Shown: piece by piece, positions 18,408-26,494 of the stretch | Position numbering within the stretch: the first letter of the stretch is position 1 | Layout: each line of letters begins with the position of its first letter | Assembly: GCA_050633465.1 (NCBI GenBank) | Contig: JBOEGO010000027.1 | Coordinates: forward strand, 1-64,000 | Direction of reading: 5' to 3' | DNA length: 64,000 nucleotides | From: UBA3069 sp050633465 | GTDB taxonomy: Bacteria > Pseudomonadota > Alphaproteobacteria > Rhodobacterales > Rhodobacteraceae | Notes under the pieces: model-generated | What the model was told of the DNA's origin: nothing | Databases searched by the model: none | What the model saw: only the letters and a program-made list of their open reading frames with translations | Program-made: the position numbers and the translations under genes

Positions 18408-18827
18408 ATGATCAAGAAGTTTGGCAATGCCGAATGGAGTGGCAATTTGAAAGAGGGCAAGGGGCGCCTGAGCAGCGAAAGCGGTGCTTTGTCAAACCTG
18501 CCCTATGGGTTCAACACGCGGTTCGAGGATCAGGCAGGCACCAATCCCGAGGAGTTGATTGGCGCGGCCCATGCGGCCTGTTTTTCCATGGCGCTGAGCA
18601 ATATTCTGGGGTCCAAGGATATTGTGCCGGGCAAGATTGAGACCAGATCGGTGATTTCGCTGTCGATGGATGGCGGGCCACAGATTGTGGGGGCGCATCT
18701 GGTGGTCGCTGTGCAGGCGGATGGCGACAAGGATGTGATCAGGGCCTGCGCCGAAGAGGCCGAGACCGGATGCCCTGTGAGCAAGGTTCTGGATTGCCCG
18801 ATCAGCATGGAACTGACGGTTTTGTAA
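18408..18827 (+). CDS. osmC: OsmC/Ohr family peroxiredoxin
   Basis: 139-residue protein of the OsmC subfamily, which reduces organic hydroperoxides using two cysteines. The first catalytic cysteine lies in HAACFSMALS (about residue 54), the second in ETGCPVSKVL (about residue 119); the arginine or glutamate partners are in the NPEELIGAAHA segment. I take the ATG at 18408, preceded by GGGGA at the right distance; another in-frame ATG at 18384 is possible. It is transcribed alone, divergent from the glycosyltransferase pair, and followed by a terminator. Confidence 0.9.
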   Translation: MIKKFGNAEWSGNLKEGKGRLSSESGALSNLPYGFNTRFEDQAGTNPEELIGAAHAACFSMALSNILGSKDIVPGKIETRSVISLSMDGGPQIVGAHLVVAVQADGDKDVIRACAEEAETGCPVSKVLDCPISMELTVL

Positions 18828-18850
18828 GGGGTGTGGGTTTAACCAATGCG

Positions 18851-18886
18851 GGGGTGTCGCCGGTTCCGGTGGCACCCCTTTGATTT
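18851..18886 (+). terminator. terminator between osmC and prfC
   Basis: Eleven-base-pair stem with two G-T wobbles (18851-18861 with 18868-18878), loop GGTTCC, then TTTGATTTT. Serves osmC; prfC converges on it from the other side. Confidence 0.8.
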
Positions 18887-18940
18887 TGCCCTCTTTAGTT
18901 TTGCCCCTTTGGTTTTTTCTTGTGGGGTAAGGCACTGGAA

Positions 18941-20557
18941 TCAGGCCATCATTTCCTTGGTCGCTGTCAGTTTGATATCGGGGTAATCGCGGTCAACGCG
19001 GTCGATATCCCATTGCAGGCGGGTCAGGTAAACCACATCGCCGTCATGGTCATGGGCGATATGTTGTTTGTTTGATTCCACGAATTTGTCGACGGCGGTT
19101 TTGCTGCCGTTGACCCAGCGGGCCGAGGTGAATTGCGTCTGGTCAAACCGCACGGGGAGGCCGTGTTCCAGTTCGATCCTTGAGGCCAGCACCTCGAATT
19201 GCAACTGGCCGACGACGCCGACGATAAAGCCCGAGCCGATATTGGGTTTGAAGACCTTGGCCGCGCCTTCTTCGGCGAATTGCATCAGGGCCTTTTCCAG
19301 GTGTTTTGCCTTCATCGGGTCGCCTGCGCGCACGGTTTGCAGCAGTTCGGGGGCGAAGGAGGGGATGCCGGTGGCGCGCAGCATTTCGCCTTCGGTCAGG
19401 GTGTCGCCGATGCGCAGCTGGCCGTGGTTGGGGATGCCAATGATATCGCCTGCCCATGCTTCTTCGGCCAGTTCGCGATCGGATGCGAGGAACAGCACGG
19501 GGTTGGAAATGGCCATGGGTTTTTTGCTGCGCACATGGGTCAGTTTCATGCCACGGGAGAAATGGCCCGATGCAAGGCGCACAAAGGCGACGCGGTCGCG
19601 GTGTTTCGGGTCCATATTGGCCTGCACCTTGAATACAAAGCCTGCGACCTTGGGTTCTTCGGGGGCGATTTCGCGGGGGGATGCCTTTTGCGGTTGCGGT
19701 TCGGGGCCGTAGGTGGCGATGCCCTGCATCAGTTCCTTGACCCCGAATGAATTGATGGCAGAGCCGAACCAGATCGGGGTCATGTGCCCTTCGAGCACCG
19801 CTTGGGGGTCGAGTTTGGGCAGCAGTTCGCGGGCCATTTCCAGTTCTTCGCGGAACTGGTCCAGCAGGTTGGCGGGGACGTGCTCGGCCAGTTTGGGATC
19901 GTCCAGCCCGTTGATGCGGATGGTTTCGGCGACGCGGTTGCGGTCGGCGCGGTCCATCAGTTCAAGCCGGTCATTGAGCATATCATAGCAGCCGATGAAA
20001 TCGCGGCCTGTGCCGATGGGCCAGGATGCGGGGGTGACGTCGATTGCCAGGTTTTCCTGAATTTCATCAATGATTTCAAATGTATCGCGGGATTCGCGGT
20101 CCATTTTGTTACAGAAGGTCAGGATGGGGAGGTCGCGCAGGCGGCAGACTTCGAACAGTTTGCGGGTCTGGGATTCGACGCCTTTGGCCCCGTCGATCAC
20201 CATGACGGCGGCGTCTACGGCGGTGAGGGTGCGATAGGTATCTTCGGAGAAATCCGAGTGGCCGGGGGTGTCGACCAGATTGAAGCGGAAGTTGGTGTTT
20301 TCGTTGGCGAAGTCAAAGGACATGGCGGAGGCGGAGACGGAAATGCCGCGGTCCTTTTCCATTTGCATGAAGTCGGAGCGGGTGCGCCGTGCCTCGCCTT
20401 TGGCGCGGACCTGACCGGCCATCTGGATCGCGCCGCCGAACAGCAGGAATTTTTCCGTCAGGGTCGTTTTGCCGGCGTCGGGATGCGAGATGATCGCAAA
20501 GGTCCGGCGGCGGGCGATTTCGGGCGGAAGGGCGGGGCGGTTCGATGTATCCAGCAT
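18941..20557 (-). CDS. prfC: peptide chain release factor 3
   Basis: Translational GTPase that removes RF1/RF2 from the ribosome after peptide release. The 538 residues are normal length. The G1 loop HPDAGKTT is at residues 25-32, followed by DTPGHSDF (G3) and NKMDRES (G4), with EF-G-like domains behind. Start ATG at 20557 chosen by homology (MLDTSNRPALPPEIARRRTFAIISHPDAGKT pattern, quoted here only in part); the frame extends upstream without support. Stands alone, convergent with osmC. Confidence 0.95.
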   Translation of the reverse strand: MLDTSNRPALPPEIARRRTFAIISHPDAGKTTLTEKFLLFGGAIQMAGQVRAKGEARRTRSDFMQMEKDRGISVSASAMSFDFANENTNFRFNLVDTPGHSDFSEDTYRTLTAVDAAVMVIDGAKGVESQTRKLFEVCRLRDLPILTFCNKMDRESRDTFEIIDEIQENLAIDVTPASWPIGTGRDFIGCYDMLNDRLELMDRADRNRVAETIRINGLDDPKLAEHVPANLLDQFREELEMARELLPKLDPQAVLEGHMTPIWFGSAINSFGVKELMQGIATYGPEPQPQKASPREIAPEEPKVAGFVFKVQANMDPKHRDRVAFVRLASGHFSRGMKLTHVRSKKPMAISNPVLFLASDRELAEEAWAGDIIGIPNHGQLRIGDTLTEGEMLRATGIPSFAPELLQTVRAGDPMKAKHLEKALMQFAEEGAAKVFKPNIGSGFIVGVVGQLQFEVLASRIELEHGLPVRFDQTQFTSARWVNGSKTAVDKFVESNKQHIAHDHDGDVVYLTRLQWDIDRVDRDYPDIKLTATKEMMA

Positions 20558-20606
20558 GGGGCGGATATATGGGGGGGCGTTGGGCGGGGCAAGAGAAAGC
20601 TGTGTG

Positions 20607-21926
20607 TCAGACGCTGATGCCGGGCGGCAAGCTGGGCGGAGGTGGCGGCGCGCTGTTGAAGAGGGTGATAAAGGTATCTTTGAGCGCATCAACGACGGGC
20701 GCGCCGTATTGGCCCAGCAGGTAGCCCGACCCCGTCAGCACAACGGTGGCTGCGCCGGTTCCCAGAGTTGCGCCAAATTTTTCGGCGAAAGCTGATTGCG
20801 CCGTTTGGAAGTTGGTTTTTTCGACTTTGCCGTTTTGGAGGGTTTTGATTTCGGTGGCCTGCGCGGCGATGGTTTCGCGCAATGCGTTGATTGTGGCACG
20901 CAGGTCGGCGAGGTCTTGTTCGAGTTTGGGGCTGTTTTCGGCCTGTAGCGCGGTGCGGATTTCGCGGATCTTGCGCGCCAGTTCTTCGGTCAGGAGCAGG
21001 TCGTCGGGCGGCTGGTTGCTGGGGTTGGCCGCGCGATACATGGCGATGGCTGCGTCCAGTTGGTCGCTGAACAGGCCCGCCGCATCGGCGCTGCGGATTT
21101 TCGTGGTGAGCAGCACAGCGACCTGATCGCGCAGGGCAATTTGGTTGGGGGTGGTTTGGTGTGGTTCGGCTGGTTCGGGGGCGGGATCGTCGCCCGCGGC
21201 TAGCCCGAGCATTTCGAATTCGCTCCAGTGGGCGGGGCGGCTGAGGTGGTCGGGGATGATGGTTGCGCTGTCGCCCAGCATAGAGCCGAGTTGGGTTTGG
21301 GTGAGATTTTGGGAGCGCATGAAATCTACACTGAGGATTTTATCGAGTCGCCCCTCTGCAAGGTCGGATCGAACGTCGGCATCCGTGAAGTCGGCTTGAT
21401 CAAAGTTTGATCCAGAAAAATCCGTGCCACGGATTCTGGCACCTGAAAAGGACGCTTTTGCGAAGTTGCTGCCCCCGAAGTAAGACCCGCTGATGCGTGC
21501 ATTGGTGAAACTGCATTCTTCTGCTTCGCAACTGCCCAGAGATGCAGAGAGGAAATGGCAATTGGCGAATTCGGTGTGATCGAGGACGGCGTGGGTCAAT
21601 GTTGATTGGCGAAAGGTCGAACCCAGAAAGTTTGTCCGATCGAGGCTCGCGTAGTTCAAGTTTGCATTATTGAACATGGCATCATGCAATCTGGCGCCGC
21701 GAAGATCGACGCCTTGGAAGTCAATGTCCTTGAAATCGAACATGGGTGTTTCAACGCGGACTACTTTTCCGCCCTGTGGCACAAGAGTGAGTTTGGCGTG
21801 GGTTCTTTTCAGGGCGTCGTTAAAATTCAACCCCGTGAAATCAGGGACAAAACTATAATGTTGCCGCCGTGCGTTCCACGCTTCTACGCCTTCTAAAAGC
21901 CATTCGATATGTTGGGGATTTGCCAT
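20607..21926 (-). CDS. pentapeptide-repeat protein with coiled coil and C-terminal membrane segment
   Basis: 439-residue protein of unknown function. Order of parts: an N-terminal 20-residue segment beginning MANPQHIEWLLEGVEAWN, pentapeptide repeats at about residues 65-180 (A(D/N)Lxx-like units such as ANLNYASLDRTNFLGS and SNFDQADFTDADV), a linker with AEPAEPHQT, a helical coiled-coil region near 330-375, then a hydrophobic segment near 390-420 (GAATVVLTGSGYLLGQYG) and a proline-rich end. The repeats would fold as a right-handed quadrilateral helix. The combination resembles a membrane-tethered sensor or effector, but no function can be assigned. Transcribed alone; 330 bp separate it from the Hint gene. 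Confidence 0.8.
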   Translation of the reverse strand: MANPQHIEWLLEGVEAWNARRQHYSFVPDFTGLNFNDALKRTHAKLTLVPQGGKVVRVETPMFDFKDIDFQGVDLRGARLHDAMFNNANLNYASLDRTNFLGSTFRQSTLTHAVLDHTEFANCHFLSASLGSCEAEECSFTNARISGSYFGGSNFAKASFSGARIRGTDFSGSNFDQADFTDADVRSDLAEGRLDKILSVDFMRSQNLTQTQLGSMLGDSATIIPDHLSRPAHWSEFEMLGLAAGDDPAPEPAEPHQTTPNQIALRDQVAVLLTTKIRSADAAGLFSDQLDAAIAMYRAANPSNQPPDDLLLTEELARKIREIRTALQAENSPKLEQDLADLRATINALRETIAAQATEIKTLQNGKVEKTNFQTAQSAFAEKFGATLGTGAATVVLTGSGYLLGQYGAPVVDALKDTFITLFNSAPPPPPSLPPGISV

Positions 21927-22256
21927 TGCCTGTGCCTTGCTCGTTTTTTGCGAGTTTAAGCGGGGAGGGGGATGGGTAAAGGGGAAAGTGTTGGGTGGGA
22001 TTTGCGGGGAATGCGGTTCTTTGGCTTTTGCATTTCTTTGCTTTTGGGAGCGTTGGTGGGAGGTATTTATTGGAACAATGAAAGGGTTTGTGCGCAGGAT
22101 TTTGGGTGTGGGGGGTGATTTGGGGTGGGGCCGGGCGGCCAAGGCGCGCGGAGGGGCCTCGTGCCCTGAGGCGGGGCTACGTTTGGGTGTGCCGGGGCGC
22201 GGTTGGTTGGCGCGCTGGTGATTGGGGGTTGGCGGCGGGGGGGAGCGGCCGAGGGG
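21927..22256. other. gene-free stretch upstream of the pentapeptide gene
   Basis: Holds the AAATAC-type motif copy at 22061-22085, an AT-richer part from about 21950 to 22050 that probably contains the promoter of the pentapeptide gene, and a very G-rich stretch (22087-22256) with no coding character. No convincing open frame on either strand. Confidence 0.5.
22061..22085 (-). repeat. AAATAC-type intergenic motif, copy c
   Basis: Minus strand reads CATTGTTCC-AAT-AAATACCT, about 135 bp upstream of the pentapeptide gene start at 21926 and in the same orientation. Confidence 0.7.
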
Positions 22257-23270
22257 TTAGCGGGTGGAGGCGCGGCGCAGGAGGTCGGCGGCGTCGGGGC
22301 GGTCTAGCAGGGTTTCGCCCACTTCGAATTGCATATGGGGGCGGTTTTCGTGGCCCGGCAGCGCGGTGGCCAGTTTTTCGGCCAGGTCCTGTGGCAGGGC
22401 GGGGCGGGTGCGGGTGTCGACCAGCAGGGTTTCGGCGGCGATGCCTTCGGCATAGATGATCTGGTGGCTGTCGAACAGGATCTGGAAGTAATCGACAAAG
22501 CCGCCGGCCTTGCGCGTTACGGTGGTGCCGTTGACGAGGTGGCGGGCGCGCACCAGCACTTCGGATCGGCCCGCGCCCAATGCATCGGAGCGTTGATAGA
22601 TAAACAGGCGGTGTTCGGGGCTGACGACCAGATCGCGGTCATTGTGCAGGGTGCCGGATTTGATCAGGATCGGGGCGAATTCGCCCACGGCGCGCACGGT
22701 GGTGCGGCCGATCCAGCGCACGGCCTGTGGGCCGTCGTCGCGGGTCAGCACCTTATCGCCGACCTGCAATTGTTCGATGGGGCGTTGTTCGCCCGATGCC
22801 ATGGTGATTTGCGTATCGGCGGTGAAGGAGACGCAGGCGATTTGTGCCAGTTTGGCGCGGGCGCTGTCGCGGTCGATGGTGACCAGCGCATAGTCGACCT
22901 TGGGTTCCAGTTGGTCCAGCGGCAGGCCATAGATTTCGGCGACATCGCCGTCACTGTCGACTTCGACCATGACCAGCAGTTCGGTGGTTTGGCCATCGGG
23001 GGACATCAGCGTCAGGCAGCAATCAAGGTGCACGGTTGCGCCCGGCATGCCAGCGGCGGTGGAGGGGGCGATGCGGTAGCTGCCGCCCGGTTCGGCCACC
23101 AGCGACAGGCGGGTCGGTTTGGCATTGGGCGCGATTTGATAGATGTCGTCGGGGACCAGTTCATCGGCAAAGGACAGGGCATCGCCCAGATTCGCCCCAT
23201 TGGTGACGCTGAGCGCGTCAGAGCGCAGCGCGGGGAGCGAGAATGCTGATTTGAAGCCCGATTCTGTCAT
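22257..23270 (-). CDS. Hint-domain protein (Hedgehog/intein fold)
   Basis: 337-residue protein. An N-terminal region of about 140 residues without recognisable motifs precedes a Hint_2-type domain that begins near C146 (ACVSFTADTQI) and continues through GDKVLTRDDGPQAVRWIGRTTV and SPEHRLFIYQ to about residue 285. Such proteins are abundant in Rhodobacteraceae and are thought to self-process. Here the Hint domain is followed by about 50 residues only. An upstream TTG (23294) could replace the ATG at 23270. Lies divergent from the SDR gene. Confidence 0.82.
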   Translation of the reverse strand: MTESGFKSAFSLPALRSDALSVTNGANLGDALSFADELVPDDIYQIAPNAKPTRLSLVAEPGGSYRIAPSTAAGMPGATVHLDCCLTLMSPDGQTTELLVMVEVDSDGDVAEIYGLPLDQLEPKVDYALVTIDRDSARAKLAQIACVSFTADTQITMASGEQRPIEQLQVGDKVLTRDDGPQAVRWIGRTTVRAVGEFAPILIKSGTLHNDRDLVVSPEHRLFIYQRSDALGAGRSEVLVRARHLVNGTTVTRKAGGFVDYFQILFDSHQIIYAEGIAAETLLVDTRTRPALPQDLAEKLATALPGHENRPHMQFEVGETLLDRPDAADLLRRASTR

Positions 23271-23435
23271 TGATCCAATCACTTGTCTGTTCAACGGGGG
23301 CGCATGGGGTGCGCTGCGTTTAACCTGTGTAGGATAGGATTGTGGCGGGCTTGGGTCAACGGGGCGGTGTTTTTGCTGGCAGGGCGGGCCTATGTGGTGT
23401 TAGGCATGTGGCAATTCAAACAGGGAGAATGCGCT

Positions 23436-24215
23436 ATGGATCTGGGAATCAAAGGGAAAAGGGCGCTGGTCTGTGCCTCGTCCAAGGGGCTGGGTTTGGG
23501 CTGTGCCGAGGCATTGGCGGCGGCGGGTGTCGATATCGTGATGAATGCGCGCACCGCTGGCCCGTTGGAGGCGGCAGCAGAGGCGATCCGTGCGGCGCAT
23601 GGGGTGAATGTGGTCACCGTGGCCGCCGATATCGTATCGCCCGAGGGGCGCGCCAGGGTATTGGAGGCCGCAGGCGCGGTGGATATTCTGGTGACCAATG
23701 CGGGTGGCCCGCCCCCCGGCAAGTGGTCGGATTGGTCGCGCGACGATTTCATTGCGGCGCTGGATGCCAATATGCTGACCCCTGTGGCGCTGATGCAGGC
23801 ATTGTTGCCCGGCATGATGGAGCGCGGTTGGGGGCGGGTGGTCAACATCACCTCGCAATCGGTGAAAACGCCGATTGCGGTGTTGGGTCTGTCCAATACG
23901 GCGCGGGCCGGATTGACGGGGTTCGTGGCCGGAACCGCGCGGCAGGTGGCCCCCAAGGGTGTGATCATCAACAACCTGTTGCCCGGCATTCATGACACGG
24001 ATCGGGCCGCATCGCTGGATGGTGGCGTGGCATCGGCCAAGGGGATCACATTGGAGCAGGCCAGGGCCGAGCGGTGCGAGACCATTCCGGCGCAGCGTTA
24101 TGGCACACGTCAGGAATTTGGCGCGACCTGTGCGTTCATGTGTTCGCAGTTCGCCGGGTTCATGGTGGGGCAGAACGTGTTGCTGGATGGTGGCGCGGCC
24201 AATGTGATCATGTAG
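23436..24215 (+). CDS. atypical short-chain dehydrogenase/reductase family protein
   Basis: 259-residue Rossmann-fold protein with the cofactor loop CASSKGLGLG at residues 13-22 and NAGGPPPG after the fourth strand. The usual catalytic YxxxK is not present: where it is expected, after the conserved NITSQS serine, the sequence reads LSNTARAG. Related family members share this replacement, so the protein may be non-oxidoreductive or use different residues. The ATG at 23436 has a GGGAG ribosome binding site; an earlier in-frame ATG at 23406 is less likely. Ends with a terminator. Confidence 0.85.
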   Translation: MDLGIKGKRALVCASSKGLGLGCAEALAAAGVDIVMNARTAGPLEAAAEAIRAAHGVNVVTVAADIVSPEGRARVLEAAGAVDILVTNAGGPPPGKWSDWSRDDFIAALDANMLTPVALMQALLPGMMERGWGRVVNITSQSVKTPIAVLGLSNTARAGLTGFVAGTARQVAPKGVIINNLLPGIHDTDRAASLDGGVASAKGITLEQARAERCETIPAQRYGTRQEFGATCAFMCSQFAGFMVGQNVLLDGGAANVIM

Positions 24216-24222
24216 GCCATCG

Positions 24223-24253
24223 GGGGGCGGCCAGATGAGGCGCGCCCCCCTTT
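24223..24253 (+). terminator. terminator after the SDR gene
   Basis: GGGGGGCG (24223-24230) pairs with CGCCCCCC, with an inner GCC/GGC stem and AGATGA loop; only TTT follows. Efficiency is uncertain because of the short T run. Confidence 0.65.
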
Positions 24254-24342
24254 GACCCCGGGCCCGTTGCCCGGAGGCTTGCGGCGCGGGCGTGGCGCTG
24301 TTAGGGAATTCCGACAGGTTTAATCGGGATAGCCCTTTCTCT

Positions 24343-25467
24343 ATGCAGCAGACAGCCCACCCCCGTTTGGAAATCCGCAATCTGGTGCGTCGATTCGGCG
24401 GGCAGGCGGTGGTGAATGATGTGTCGTTGCGGGTGATGCCCGGGCAGGTGACATGTCTGTTGGGGCCGTCCGGCTGCGGTAAATCCACCACTCTGCGCAT
24501 GATTGCCGGGGTGGAAATGCAGGATTCGGGCCAGATTTTGGTCGATGGCAACCTGATTTGCGACACGGTGTTTCGCGTGCCGCCCGAGCGCCGCCATATC
24601 GGGCTGATGTTTCAGGATTTCGCACTGTTTCCGCATTTGTCGGTGGCTGACAATGTGGGGTTCGGTTTGAAAACGGGGCGCGATGAAAAACGCGCCCGTG
24701 TCGAGGCCTTGCTGGATCGGGTCGGTTTGCGCCGTTTCATTGACGGGTTTCCCCATGCCCTGTCGGGCGGGGAGCAGCAGCGCGTGGCGCTGGCGCGGGC
24801 GCTGGCTCCGCAGCCCAAGATCATGCTGATGGACGAGCCGTTTTCGGGTTTGGACAACCGTTTGCGCGATGACATCCGCGATCAGACGCTGGAGATTTTA
24901 CAGGCCGAGGATGCCGCCGTTTTGCTGGTCACGCATGAGCCGGAAGAGGCCATGCGCATGGCTGATGAAATCGCGCTGATGCGCGACGGGCGGATCGTGC
25001 AGCAGGGCGCGCCATACAACATCTATAACGCGCCAAAGGACCGTGATTCTGTCGGGTTTTTTAGTGATATCAATGTGATACGTGGTGTTGTGCAGGGGGC
25101 GTTGACCGATACGCCCTTTGGCCAGTTTCTGGCCCCCGGTGTGGCGGACGGGCAGGCGGTGGAAATTGTCATTCGTCCGCAGCATATCAAGCTGGATTTC
25201 GACCGCGAGGGGCGCGGCCCCTTGCCCACGGCGCAGGATGGCGTTGCGGCGCGGGGGCAGGTGGTGCGCGCCCGGTTCATGGGGGCGGAAAGTCTGGTGG
25301 AAATTCGCATGGATCACGACGGATCGGTGTTAAAGGCGACGGTGCCGAATGTATTTTTGCCACGGGCGGGCAAGCCGCTGTGGTTGATGATCCGGCGCGA
25401 CCGTTGTTTCATCTTTCCCGTTGTGAGCGAAGATGTGGGCGACGATGTGGGCAGCGACCGGCCCTAG
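24343..25467 (+). CDS. ABC transporter ATP-binding protein, FbpC/PotA-like, no cognate permease nearby
   Basis: 374-residue ATPase of the importer class that energises Fe3+, polyamine or similar uptake. Walker A is GPSGCGKST (41-49), followed by Q loop MFQDFALFPHL, signature LSGGEQQRVALARAL, Walker B IMLMDEP and the H loop VTHEP. The C-terminal third is a TOBE-type regulatory domain (VVRARFMGAESLVEIRM). The ATG at 24343 is preferred over an upstream GTG at 24292. No permease or binding-protein gene lies next to it, so it must partner with genes elsewhere. Confidence 0.88.
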   Translation: MQQTAHPRLEIRNLVRRFGGQAVVNDVSLRVMPGQVTCLLGPSGCGKSTTLRMIAGVEMQDSGQILVDGNLICDTVFRVPPERRHIGLMFQDFALFPHLSVADNVGFGLKTGRDEKRARVEALLDRVGLRRFIDGFPHALSGGEQQRVALARALAPQPKIMLMDEPFSGLDNRLRDDIRDQTLEILQAEDAAVLLVTHEPEEAMRMADEIALMRDGRIVQQGAPYNIYNAPKDRDSVGFFSDINVIRGVVQGALTDTPFGQFLAPGVADGQAVEIVIRPQHIKLDFDREGRGPLPTAQDGVAARGQVVRARFMGAESLVEIRMDHDGSVLKATVPNVFLPRAGKPLWLMIRRDRCFIFPVVSEDVGDDVGSDRP

Positions 25468-25632
25468 AGTGGCGGGCAAAGGGCGGGCAGATCGCGGGGC
25501 GCGGCGAAAAATCGCGTGGGCCTGCGCGATTGGTGCTTTAATCCGTGCCGATCAGCCATTAGATACGAAACCTGATGAAATTGCGCGGCGGGCAGGTGCA
25601 ACGGTGCCAGCCCCCGAAATGGGAGAGACGCA

Positions 25633-25845
25633 ATGTTGAACAATATCGGGCTTCCGGGCCTTTTGCTGATCGCGGTAGTGGTGCTGGTGCTGTTCGGGCG
25701 CGGCAAGATCAGCTCGCTTATGGGTGAGGTCGGCAAGGGCATCACCGCATTCAAGCGCGGCGTCAGCGACGGCAGCAAAGAGATCGAGGACAGCACCGCC
25801 GAGGCGAAAGACGTCACGCCGGAAGCTGAAAAAGACAAGGTCTAA
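25633..25845 (+). CDS. tatA: twin-arginine translocase subunit TatA
   Basis: 70-residue protein with a single N-terminal membrane helix (GLPGLLLIAVVVLVLFG), the conserved FGRGK hinge and an amphipathic helix (ISSLMGEVGKGITAFKRGV), then a charged tail. It forms the size-variable pore of the Tat pathway, which exports folded, often cofactor-containing proteins. A GGGAGAG ribosome binding site precedes the start. First gene of tatABC-DUF815, with tatB 7 bp downstream. Confidence 0.96.
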   Translation: MLNNIGLPGLLLIAVVVLVLFGRGKISSLMGEVGKGITAFKRGVSDGSKEIEDSTAEAKDVTPEAEKDKV

Positions 25846-25852
25846 GCCCGCC

Positions 25853-26494
25853 ATGTTCGATCTGGGCTGGACCGAGCTAATGCTGATCGGCATCGTTGCC
25901 TTGATCGTGGTTGGTCCCAAGGACCTGCCCAATCTGTTCCGTTCTGTCGGGCAGTTCGTGGGCAAGGCCAAGGGAATGGCGCGCGAATTTTCCCGCGCGA
26001 TGGAGGATGCCGCCGATGAATCCGGCGTGCGCGACATTGGCAATACGTTAAAGGCGGCGACCAATCCCAAACAGATGGGTCTGGACAAGCTGAACGAGGC
26101 CGCGAGCGAGTTCACCAAATGGACCCCCGAAGAGCCGGCCCCCCTGTCGGACGAGCGCAAGGAGGCCGCCGCCAAGATACAGGCGGCGACGGCCAAGGCG
26201 GCGACGGATCGCAAAGCAGCCGAGGCCGCGGCCGAGGCGGCGAAGGCAAAGCCCGCGCCCGAGGTCAGTGCGGCTGCGAAGGTGGCAGACAAGGCGCCCG
26301 CAAAGGCGGCGGCGAAGGCAGTCAAGAAACCTGCTGCCAAGAAACCTGCTGCCAAGAAACCGGCGGCAAAGCCTGCGACAGCCAAGGCCGCTGCCAAACC
26401 TGCGGCCAAAACTGCGGCCAAGAAACCCGCAGCCAAGAAACCGGCGGCAAAGCCCGCCGCCAAGAAACCCGCCGCGCCCGGATCTGATACATGA
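25853..26494 (+). CDS. tatB: twin-arginine translocase subunit TatB with long Ala/Lys-rich tail
   Basis: 213-residue TatB. The N-terminal helix (MFDLGWTELMLIGIVALIVVG) and the GPKDLPNLFRSVGQFVGKAK hinge/amphipathic helix are typical of the subunit that receives signal peptides with TatC. From about residue 95 the chain is almost entirely Ala, Lys and Pro, with repeats of AAKKP resembling histone H1-like tails. The DNA has an exact 15-bp tandem duplication at 26324-26353. Start chosen at 25853 to match TatB; the frame extends upstream into tatA. Overlaps tatC by 4 bp. Confidence 0.94.
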   Translation: MFDLGWTELMLIGIVALIVVGPKDLPNLFRSVGQFVGKAKGMAREFSRAMEDAADESGVRDIGNTLKAATNPKQMGLDKLNEAASEFTKWTPEEPAPLSDERKEAAAKIQAATAKAATDRKAAEAAAEAAKAKPAPEVSAAAKVADKAPAKAAAKAVKKPAAKKPAAKKPAAKPATAKAAAKPAAKTAAKKPAAKKPAAKPAAKKPAAPGSDT

